From: Gaiellasilicea sp963707575 | GTDB taxonomy: Bacteria; Actinomycetota; Thermoleophilia; Gaiellales; Gaiellaceae | Reading direction: 5' to 3' | Length of the DNA stretch: 64,000 nt | NCBI GenBank assembly: GCA_963707575.1 | Contig: OY970171.1 | Span: 2,542,001-2,606,000 of the forward strand | Shown: piece by piece, positions 23,218 to 29,739 of the stretch | Layout of the letters: each line of letters starts with the position of its first letter | How positions within the stretch are numbered: position 1 is the stretch's first letter | Translations under genes and position numbers: made by a program | The notes under the pieces: generated by a model | The model's input: the letters and a program-made list of their open reading frames with translations, nothing else | Told to the model about the DNA's origin: nothing | The model's database searches: none

Positions 23218-24714
23218 CTACGCCGCGGTCAGCGTGCCCAGCTTCTCCTTCAGGTAGCGCACGTACGGCTTCGCGTCGATCCCGCTGCCGACCACGCGCT
23301 CGAGCGTCTCCTGCGGCGTGAACTTCCGTCCGAGCGCGTAGAGGTTCGTCCGCAGCCATGCGTGCAGCGGTCCGAACTCGCCGGCCTCGAACTGCTCGTG
23401 CAGGTCGGGGATCTCGGCCGCGACCTTGTCCCAGATCTGCACCGAGATGATGTTCCCGAGCGAGTACGTGGGGAAGTAGCCGAAGCCGCCGCCCGACCAG
23501 TGCACGTCCTGGAGGACGCCGAGCGTGTCGGACGGGACCGGGATCCCGAGGTACTCCTCGAAGCGGGTGTTCCACACCTCCGGGAGATCCTTCAGCGCGA
23601 GCGTCCCGGCGAAGATCTCCTGCTCCAGCTCGAAGCGCAGGATGATGTGCAGGTTGTAGGTCGCCTCGTCCGCGTCGACCCGGATGTACGAGGGCTTCAC
23701 GCGGTTGATCGCGCGATAGAAGCTCTCCTGCTCGACGTCGCCGAGCGTGCCGGGGAACGCAGCCTGCAGCTGGGGGTAGAAGTGGTTCCAGAAGGGACGG
23801 CTGCGCCCGACGATGTTCTCCCACATCCGGCTCTGCGACTCGTGCAGCGCCGAGGAGACGCCGTGGCAGAGGGGTGTGCGCTCGAGCGCCTGCGAGACGC
23901 CGTGCTCGTAGACGCCGTGCCCGCACTCGTGCATCGCGGTGAAGAGCGACGTGATGTCGTCCTCCTTGTAGCGCGTCGTCAGGCGGATGTCCTGCGTCCC
24001 CGAGCTGGCGGCGAACGGGTGCACGGTGAGGTCGAGGCGGAAGAACTGGGGGTCGTAACCGAAGCGCTCGATGATCCGCAGCGAGAGCTGGTGCTGCGCG
24101 TCGATGTCGAACGGGCCGGACATGAACGGCTCGTCGGGCTCCGTCGAGCCGACCTCGGCGATCAGCGGCACGAGCTCCGTCTTCAGCTCGTCGAAGACGG
24201 CGCGGACCTCGGCGGTCTTCATCCCCGGCTCGTAGTCGTCGAGCAGGACGTCGTAGGGCTCGTCGTAGCCCTCGAAGCAGTCGACGTAGCGGCGCTTCAG
24301 CTCGACCGCGCGCTCGAGGTGGGGGAGGAAGAGCGGAAAGTCCGCCTCCTCGCGGGCCTTGGCCCACACGTCGTGCGCCTCCGCGGCGGCGCCGACCATC
24401 TCGGCTGCGAGCTCGGCAGGCACGCGGCGTGCCTTCTCCCAGTCGCGCCGGGCCGTCCTGATCAGCGACGCCTCGTCCGAGTCGTAGTCCAGGCCGTCCT
24501 CGTAGCCCCGGAGCCCGTCGAGCAGGCGCCCCATCTCGTCCGAGATGAACTTCTCGTGCGCGACCCGGTCGAGCGTCGTCAGCTGCGCGCTCCGGACCGG
24601 TCCGCCACCGGGCGGCATCATCACGGTCTGGTCCCAGAAGAGCACCTCTTGCGCGCGGCGCAGGTCGTGGATCTCGGCCAGACGTGACTTCAGCTCGGCG
24701 TAGCGCTGCTCCAT
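23218..24714 (-). CDS. M32 (Taq) family carboxypeptidase
   Basis: This zinc carboxypeptidase has 498 residues, the usual length for the family. The active site is HECGH, with zinc ligands His262 and His266 and catalytic Glu263. It is followed by the family's HESQSRMWEN (third ligand Glu) and the IRVDADEATYNLHIILRFELE segment. It removes C-terminal residues from peptides and is predicted cytoplasmic. ATG 24714 has a GAGGAG site, and the protein starts with the family-typical helix. The upstream open frame runs into the divergent membrane protein gene and is ignored. Confidence 0.94.
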   Translation of the reverse strand: MEQRYAELKSRLAEIHDLRRAQEVLFWDQTVMMPPGGGPVRSAQLTTLDRVAHEKFISDEMGRLLDGLRGYEDGLDYDSDEASLIRTARRDWEKARRVPAELAAEMVGAAAEAHDVWAKAREEADFPLFLPHLERAVELKRRYVDCFEGYDEPYDVLLDDYEPGMKTAEVRAVFDELKTELVPLIAEVGSTEPDEPFMSGPFDIDAQHQLSLRIIERFGYDPQFFRLDLTVHPFAASSGTQDIRLTTRYKEDDITSLFTAMHECGHGVYEHGVSQALERTPLCHGVSSALHESQSRMWENIVGRSRPFWNHFYPQLQAAFPGTLGDVEQESFYRAINRVKPSYIRVDADEATYNLHIILRFELEQEIFAGTLALKDLPEVWNTRFEEYLGIPVPSDTLGVLQDVHWSGGGFGYFPTYSLGNIISVQIWDKVAAEIPDLHEQFEAGEFGPLHAWLRTNLYALGRKFTPQETLERVVGSGIDAKPYVRYLKEKLGTLTAA

Positions 24715-24795
24715 GACTCTCCTCGTGCTCGCAGTGGTTGCCCTGACTCTAGCGTGGCCGTTTGCGTTGGCGGCGTCCTGGAGAGAACGCCTCAC

Positions 24796-25041
24796 ATGGG
24801 AGAAATCATCGGACTCATCATCGGCGGCATCATCGTCGGCGCCCTGGGACGCCTCATCAATCCCGGGCCCGATCCGATGGGCTGGCTCGTGACGATCGCG
24901 ATCGGAATCGGCGCGATGCTGCTCGTCGGCTTGCTCGTCGGCGGCATCGTCGGCTTCATCCTGGCCGTGATCGTCGCCGCGGTGCTCGTCACCGTCGTGC
25001 AGAAGGTCCTGCCCGGCAGCGACCGCCGCGTTACGACCTAG
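24796..25041 (+). CDS. GlsB/YeaQ/YmgE family membrane protein (first copy)
   Basis: This 81-residue protein of the transglycosylase-associated (GlsB/YeaQ) family has three hydrophobic segments. It contains IIGLIIGGIIVGALGRLINPG, given here in part as the GGIIVGALGRL signature, then PMGWLVTIAIGIGAMLLVG. Relatives are linked to general or envelope stress, but the function is unproven. A GGAGAG site lies about a turn upstream of the ATG. The second copy follows after a terminator-like hairpin, so they may be expressed separately. Confidence 0.85.
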   Translation: MGEIIGLIIGGIIVGALGRLINPGPDPMGWLVTIAIGIGAMLLVGLLVGGIVGFILAVIVAAVLVTVVQKVLPGSDRRVTT

Positions 25042-25064
25042 TTCGTCTGCACCTGCTTCGGCAG

Positions 25065-25093
25065 CCGCCGGGTCACGAGAAGTGGCCCGGCGG
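25065..25093. terminator. Hairpin between the two GlsB-type genes
   Basis: The stem CCGCCGGG/CCCGGCGG extends inward by TCAC/GTGG to about 12 pairs with a GAGAA loop, and is followed by TTTGCC. It is a plausible intrinsic terminator for the first copy. Confidence 0.6.
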
Positions 25094-25161
25094 TTTGCCG
25101 CTGTCCGGCCGTGGAGACTCTTCCTCGGCACGTCTTCCGCAATCGAGAACCGGAGGGTCAC

Positions 25162-25437
25162 ATGGGAATCATCGCGTTCATCATTCTGGGGGCGCTGGCG
25201 GGCATGATCGCGAAGGCGCTCATGCCCGGCGACGACCCGGGCGGCATCATCATCACCACGATCATCGGCATCGTCGGCGCCCTGCTCGGCGGCTTCATCG
25301 CCGGGGCGATCTTCGACGCCGATCCGCTGGACGAGTTCTTCGACATCAGCACGTGGCTGACGGCGATCATCGGCGCAATCGTCTTGCTCTGGATCTACCG
25401 GATGGTGGCCGGCCGCGATCGCAGCGCGACCATCTAG
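25162..25437 (+). CDS. GlsB/YeaQ/YmgE family membrane protein (second copy)
   Basis: This 91-residue paralogue of the preceding gene has the clear family pattern IAFIILGALAGMIAKALMPG followed by DDPGGIIITTIIGIVGALLG. An acidic loop (FDADPLDEFFDIS) precedes a third helix and a basic end. The ATG has a GGAGGG site. Its stop is close to the convergent phosphoesterase gene. The role is probably envelope stress, by family association only. Confidence 0.9.
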   Translation: MGIIAFIILGALAGMIAKALMPGDDPGGIIITTIIGIVGALLGGFIAGAIFDADPLDEFFDISTWLTAIIGAIVLLWIYRMVAGRDRSATI

Positions 25438-25452
25438 CGCGTCCGGCTGCGG

Positions 25453-26277
25453 CTAGCGGGATTCGAAGGCAAGGGGCTCACGGCCACGCGGGAAGGTGCG
25501 CACGGCCGTGAGCCCCCAGCCGTCGTCCCGCCAGATGTAGGTCAACGCCCGCAGGGCTTCGTCTGCGACCTCGTAGACGTGCAGCCCTCGTGCCTCGCCG
25601 CGCCGGTTCGGGCGTGGCTGTCCGAACCCGGGGGCGATCGAAACCACGACCGCCCGTTCGCCTCCCGCCGTCGAGATCTCGAACTCGCGCCGCTCGGCGA
25701 TCGTGCTCTGGTGGATGTGCCCGGCGAGGATCAGCTCCGCCCGTGCCTCCACCAGGCCGGCGAGCACGCGGTTTCGCTTCGCGACCGGCTTCTTGCGAGA
25801 GCGCCACGGCGCGCCGAGCAGGTGGTGGTGGAGCGCGACCACCCGCAGCGCGCCGTCGGGTGCTTCGCGAAACGCAGCGGCCGCCTGCTCGACCTGGTGT
25901 GGCCGCAGCCGACCCGACTGGTGGCGCCACGGGCGCACCGAGTTGAGCCCGACGGCGACGATCCGCTCCGAGCGGTACACCGGCTCGGTCGTCTCCCAGA
26001 GCCGCTCGAACTCAGCCCACGGCCTGGTGAACCGCTTCGGGAACGTGTACGGGATGTCGTGGTTCCCCGGGATCGACAGCACGGGTAGCCCGAGGCCGCG
26101 CAGGAAGGCTGCGACGCGGTCGTGCTGGGAGGGCAGGCCCCGATGCGTGAGGTCGCCGCTCGCGAGCACGAGCTCGGGACGCACCTCCTCGATCAGCCGC
26201 GCGAGCGCCTCGACCGACTCCGGCTTGTCGTTCCGGCCGAAGTGCAGGTCGGAGACGTGGAGGATGCGGGTCTGCAC
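25453..26277 (-). CDS. Calcineurin-like metallophosphoesterase
   Basis: This 274-residue phosphoesterase has the full metal-ligand set: ILHVSDLHFG (Asp, His), LASGDLTHRG (Asp), IPGNHD (Asn, His), VALHHH and LAGHIH (His residues). The family includes cyclic-nucleotide, nucleotide and pyrophosphate hydrolases; the length and motif spacing fit the cyclic-nucleotide phosphodiesterase-like group, but the substrate is not determined. The start is a GTG with TAGGCT (complement of 26287-26292) nine bases upstream, so it is probably leaderless. It is a single gene, with no signal peptide. Confidence 0.88.
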   Translation of the reverse strand: MQTRILHVSDLHFGRNDKPESVEALARLIEEVRPELVLASGDLTHRGLPSQHDRVAAFLRGLGLPVLSIPGNHDIPYTFPKRFTRPWAEFERLWETTEPVYRSERIVAVGLNSVRPWRHQSGRLRPHQVEQAAAAFREAPDGALRVVALHHHLLGAPWRSRKKPVAKRNRVLAGLVEARAELILAGHIHQSTIAERREFEISTAGGERAVVVSIAPGFGQPRPNRRGEARGLHVYEVADEALRALTYIWRDDGWGLTAVRTFPRGREPLAFESR

Positions 26278-26351
26278 GATTTCAGGAGCCTAAGCGCGGT
26301 CCCCCTCTCCTGGGGCATCAGAACCGCCGGTCTGGGTACTACACTCGAACC

Positions 26352-26603
26352 ATGGCGGACGAATCGCCCACCGACGCGCCGGAGATCTTCGACGACCTGT
26401 ACCTCGGCCTGCGCGCCGGCGGCGCGCTGCGCAAGCAGCGCCGCGGCGAGTCGCTGACGAGAGAGGAGCAGGAGGCGCTCGGACGCTGGCAGCGCCTCTC
26501 GGTCGCCCGCAAGGCGCTGGCCCTGGGCGCGTTCTCCGTCGGCACCTTCGGGCTCGGCTTTACCCTCGGCGGTCTCATCTTCGGCCGCTGGCGCAAAGCC
26601 TGA
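26352..26603 (+). CDS. Small hypothetical membrane protein
   Basis: This 83-residue protein belongs to no family I recognise. An acidic N-terminal stretch precedes a basic region (RKQRRGESLTREEQEAL). One or one long hydrophobic segment near the C terminus (ALALGAFSVGTFGLGFTLGG) is followed by a basic end, so the N terminus is probably cytoplasmic. The gene is supported by a promoter TACACT (26340-26345) six bases before the ATG, codon use like its neighbours, and a hairpin after the stop. Confidence 0.65.
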   Translation: MADESPTDAPEIFDDLYLGLRAGGALRKQRRGESLTREEQEALGRWQRLSVARKALALGAFSVGTFGLGFTLGGLIFGRWRKA

Positions 26604-26623
26604 CGTTCCCCGGTCGGGCGGCT

Positions 26624-26646
26624 CCCGCCGGGCGGAGCCCGGCGGG
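26624..26646. terminator. Hairpin terminator
   Basis: A perfect ten-base-pair stem CCCGCCGGGC/GCCCGGCGGG with a GGA loop, 20 bases after the preceding stop, is followed by TTGAGC. It probably separates the small membrane protein from the next gene. Confidence 0.6.
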
Positions 26647-26697
26647 TTGAGCAAGGGCGATCAAGCGGGTCGTCCTCCGCGTTGACAGGATCGGTGC

Positions 26698-27615
26698 GTG
26701 AGCACGGCGACCGACACCTTCGCCCGCTTCGTGGACGTCCTGGCGGACGCACTCGACGACCACGAAGCCTCCGGCCAGGAGCTGGCGTCGCGCCTGCACC
26801 TCTCTCGGTTCCACTTCGACCGGCTCGTCTCCGCCACCGCCGGTGAGCCCCCGGCGACGCTGCGGCGTCGCGTCCTGCTCGAGCGGGCGGCCTACCGGCT
26901 GATCACGACCGACGACGACCTGCTGCGCGTCGCCCTCGACGCGGGCTACTCCTCGCACGAGGCGTTCACGCGGGCGTTCGGGCGGGCCTACGGCCAGGCG
27001 CCGTCGACGTGGCGTCGGCAGCCGACGAGCTTCCGGATCGAGGCGCCGAGCGACGTGCATTTCAACCCACCGGGAGGCCTTCGTGCTCCCGCGCACAGAA
27101 AGGTGACCGCCATGGACCTGCTCATCAAGATGGTCGAGCACCACGTGTGGCTCGTCGGCGAGATGGTCGACCGGGCAGATGGACTGGCCGACGACGTCCT
27201 CGACGCTCCCGTCGAGATCTCCGTCGAGGGCATCGACGACGAGCCGACGTTGCGCTCGCTGCTCTCGCGGCTCGTCGGACAGCTCGCGATGTGGGACGCG
27301 GCCACGCACGACCGGCCGTACGACTTCGGCGTCGAGCGCGACGAGAGCGTCGCGCACATGCGGGCCAGGCTGGCCCAGGTGGGACCGGCCTTCCTCGACC
27401 AGGTGCGGGCGATCGTCGACGAGGGTCGCCTTGACGAGACGTTCGTCGACGCGATCTGCGATCCGCCGGAGATCTTCACGTACGGCGGGATGATCGCCCA
27501 CGTGCTGACCTTCGCCGCGCACCGTCGCACGCTGGTCTGCGGCGCCCTGATCGACGCGGGCGTCAGCGACCTCGGCGCCGGTGACCCGATGCGCTGGGTC
27601 GCCGAGGCGGCCTAG
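26698..27615 (+). CDS. AraC-type HTH fused to DinB-like domain
   Basis: This 305-residue two-domain protein starts with GTG. Residues 1-115 form an AraC/XylS DNA-binding domain: ELASRLHLSRFHFDRLVSAT and then the second helix-turn-helix ending in YSSHEAFTRAFGRAYGQAPS. Residues 139-290 are a DinB-like four-helix domain (MDLLIKMVEHHVWLVGEMVD; MWDAATHDR; MIAHVLTFAAHRR), whose His residues could bind a metal. DinB-like proteins include thiol-dependent and maleylpyruvate isomerase-like enzymes. A second in-frame ATG at 27112, with AAAGG upstream, could yield the DinB domain alone. The ligand and targets are unknown. Confidence 0.85.
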   Translation: MSTATDTFARFVDVLADALDDHEASGQELASRLHLSRFHFDRLVSATAGEPPATLRRRVLLERAAYRLITTDDDLLRVALDAGYSSHEAFTRAFGRAYGQAPSTWRRQPTSFRIEAPSDVHFNPPGGLRAPAHRKVTAMDLLIKMVEHHVWLVGEMVDRADGLADDVLDAPVEISVEGIDDEPTLRSLLSRLVGQLAMWDAATHDRPYDFGVERDESVAHMRARLAQVGPAFLDQVRAIVDEGRLDETFVDAICDPPEIFTYGGMIAHVLTFAAHRRTLVCGALIDAGVSDLGAGDPMRWVAEAA

Positions 27616-27617
27616 TC

Positions 27618-28571
27618 CTAGCGCCAGCTCGGCGAGAACTCCGGGCCGGGCGTGGCCGTCAGGCGGCGGAGGCCGCGTCCGTCGACGCCGACGACGTAGA
27701 GATCCGTCGCCGGGGCAATCCGCTCGCCGGGATGCTCGCGCAGCGGCGGGCGCCTCCCCGCGAACACGAGCCGACGCCCGTCGGGCGACCACGCGACCCC
27801 GCGGGCGAAGCGCGCCGTTGCGAGGCGCCGCGAGCGGCCGCCGGAGGCGCGGACGACGTGGACGCCGGTCCCGTCGGTGAAGGCGAGGAGCCGCCCGTGG
27901 GGCGACCAGGCCACCGCTTCGACGAACGGCCGGCCGCCCGCGACGCTCACCGGGGAGGACGCGCCCGTGCGGGCGTCGACGAGGACGAGACCGACCGCGA
28001 TCGTGGTGCCGTCCGGCGACCAGCCGATCTGCGCGGTCTGCGCGCGGACCTCCGTGAGCCTCCGCAGGTCGCGGCCGGCGGCGTCGACCACGTAGACGCC
28101 GTCCTCGGAGCCGTCGTCGGTCGGGAAGTGCCGGATGAACGCGAGGGAGCGGCCGTCCGGCGACCACGCCGGCGCCGAGTCGGCGTAGCCGTCGGGCGGG
28201 CGGGTGAGGCGCCGTGGCGGCGCGCCGCTCGCGAAGGTCGTCCACACGGACGTGTCGTTCGAGCCGTCGCACGTCGCGGCGTGGCACACAGGCGTGCCGC
28301 GGATGAACGCGAGCCGGCGGCGATCGGGCGACCACGTCGGATCGTCCTCCCAGGCCACCGTCCGCGTCAGCCGCCGACGGAGATTCCCGTCCGGACGGAT
28401 GCTGACGAGCTCCGCCGTGTACCGCGCGGTCGGCGGCTCCGTCGGGTACTGGAGGTTCGAGGCGACGGCGGCGAAGACGATCCGGGCGGCGGGAGGAGCG
28501 GCTGATCCGCTCACCGCCGCGACGGCCGCCGTCACGACGAGAGCGGCCAGGATGCGTCTCACGCCGCGCAC
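27618..28571 (-). CDS. Exported TolB-like beta-propeller (PD40) protein
   Basis: This 317-residue secreted protein has a signal peptide (ILAALVVTAAVAAVSGSAAP). It is followed by about five WD40-like PD40 blades, each with the pattern SPDGRxLAF or similar: DPTWSPDRRRLAFIRG, APAWSPDGRSLAFIRH, QIGWSPDGTTIAVGL, AVAWSPHGRLLAFTDG and GVAWSPDGRRLVFAGR. These propellers act as interaction modules, and no enzyme motif is visible. It lies 11 bases after the AI-2E transporter gene on the same strand and is probably co-transcribed. The GTG start is chosen by the signal peptide. Confidence 0.85.
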   Translation of the reverse strand: MRGVRRILAALVVTAAVAAVSGSAAPPAARIVFAAVASNLQYPTEPPTARYTAELVSIRPDGNLRRRLTRTVAWEDDPTWSPDRRRLAFIRGTPVCHAATCDGSNDTSVWTTFASGAPPRRLTRPPDGYADSAPAWSPDGRSLAFIRHFPTDDGSEDGVYVVDAAGRDLRRLTEVRAQTAQIGWSPDGTTIAVGLVLVDARTGASSPVSVAGGRPFVEAVAWSPHGRLLAFTDGTGVHVVRASGGRSRRLATARFARGVAWSPDGRRLVFAGRRPPLREHPGERIAPATDLYVVGVDGRGLRRLTATPGPEFSPSWR

Positions 28572-28582
28572 CTGGTCAATGG

Positions 28583-29647
28583 CTATGCAGTCTCCGAGTC
28601 GCGCGCGGAGAAGATCACCGCCGGGGTGTCCTCCGCGGCTGGGTCCTTGCCGCGGACGATCACGTCGACGAGGGTCGCCAGCACCGCTGCGAGCGGGATC
28701 GCCAGGAGCACGGCGAACTCACCGAACAGGAGTGCCGTGCACGTGATCGAGAAGAGCACGAGCAGCGGGGAGAGGCCGACCGCGTCGCCGAGCACCCGCG
28801 GGATCACGATGTAGTCCTCGAGCAGGCGCACGGCCAGTACGATCGCTCCCGCCGCGAGCCCGAGCTGCCAGGAGACGGTGAGACCGACGCCGACGGCCAC
28901 CGCGCCGGCGAGCAGCGGCCCGATCACCGGGACGATCTCGACGACCCCGGCGAAGACGCCGATCAGCAGCCAGTAGGGCAGGCCGATCGCCCAGAAGGCG
29001 AACGAGAGCACGGTGCCGACGGCCACGATCAGCACCGCCTGCCCACGGACATATGCCCCGAGCTTGAGGTCGATCAGGTCCCAGGTGTCGCGCACCTTCT
29101 TGCGGTGGGGGCGCGGGATGATGGACGTGACGAGGTCCACGGCCCGGTCCCGCTCGAAGATCCAGTAGGCAGCGCTGGCGAACACGAAGAAGATCCCGAT
29201 CGCGATCTCGAACCCGATCAGCCCCACCTCGAGCGCCGGATCGACGAGCTCGTTCGCCGACGGCAGCTCCTCGAGCCGCTCCTGGACGCCTTCGAGCACC
29301 TCCCGGCGCAGGCCGGACGACTGGTTCGCCTCCGCCTCGAGCTCCTCCGGTGAGCTCGGCAGCGACTGGATCGCCGTCGTCACCTGATCGGTCGCGCGTG
29401 GCACGACGAGCCACAGCAGCGCCGTGACGAAGCCGAAGAACGCGAGGTAGTGGAGGCCGATGCCGACGCCGCGGGGGATGTGCTGGCGGCGCAGCGCCTC
29501 GACGCCGGGCCGCATCGCGGCTGCGATGATGAAGGCGAAGAAGAGGAGCGCGACGAGGAGGCGGATCTTCCAGAGCGCGAGCGCGACGACGACAACGCCG
29601 CCGACGACGAGGGTCGTGACGGCGGCGCGCTTCGCGTACTCGGTCAC
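28583..29647 (-). CDS. AI-2E (PerM) family transporter
   Basis: This 354-residue membrane protein is of the AI-2E/PerM family. It has helices near the N terminus (residues 10-60), an amphipathic periplasmic segment (about 95-145), then the conserved core YVRGQAVLIVAVGTVLSFAF, GVVEIVPVIGPLLAG and the ending IPLAAVLATLVDVI. Family members have been linked to autoinducer-2 export, sodium/proton antiport or permease roles; no substrate can be assigned. The start is a GTG. The gene is divergent from uvrA and upstream of the propeller gene. Confidence 0.9.
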   Translation of the reverse strand: MTEYAKRAAVTTLVVGGVVVVALALWKIRLLVALLFFAFIIAAAMRPGVEALRRQHIPRGVGIGLHYLAFFGFVTALLWLVVPRATDQVTTAIQSLPSSPEELEAEANQSSGLRREVLEGVQERLEELPSANELVDPALEVGLIGFEIAIGIFFVFASAAYWIFERDRAVDLVTSIIPRPHRKKVRDTWDLIDLKLGAYVRGQAVLIVAVGTVLSFAFWAIGLPYWLLIGVFAGVVEIVPVIGPLLAGAVAVGVGLTVSWQLGLAAGAIVLAVRLLEDYIVIPRVLGDAVGLSPLLVLFSITCTALLFGEFAVLLAIPLAAVLATLVDVIVRGKDPAAEDTPAVIFSARDSETA

Positions 29648-29705
29648 GCAGGGATGGTTCCCGTCCCCGTGCGGCCGGTAACGCAGGGCGCTCGGTACCC
29701 CTAGG

Positions 29706-29730
29706 CGAACACGCGTTCGGTCGGTAGAAT
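29706..29730 (+). promoter_or_regulatory. uvrA promoter with LexA (SOS) box
   Basis: CGAAC-ACGC-GTTCG (29706-29719) is a perfect five-base inverted repeat. It matches the Gram-positive LexA consensus CGAACnnnnGTTCG used in Bacillus and mycobacteria. It ends five bases before the -10 TAGAAT (29725-29730), where LexA would block polymerase. The ATG is nine bases after the -10, so the transcript is probably leaderless. Confidence 0.85.
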
Positions 29731-29739
29731 GACCCGGTT

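Noticed and set aside
26682..26687. TTGACA as a -35 for the AraC-DinB gene
   Set aside because: It is a perfect -35 word but lies only 10 bases before the GTG, so a matching -10 would be inside the gene and none is seen. CAGGAT nearby, six bases before the start, is a weak alternative.
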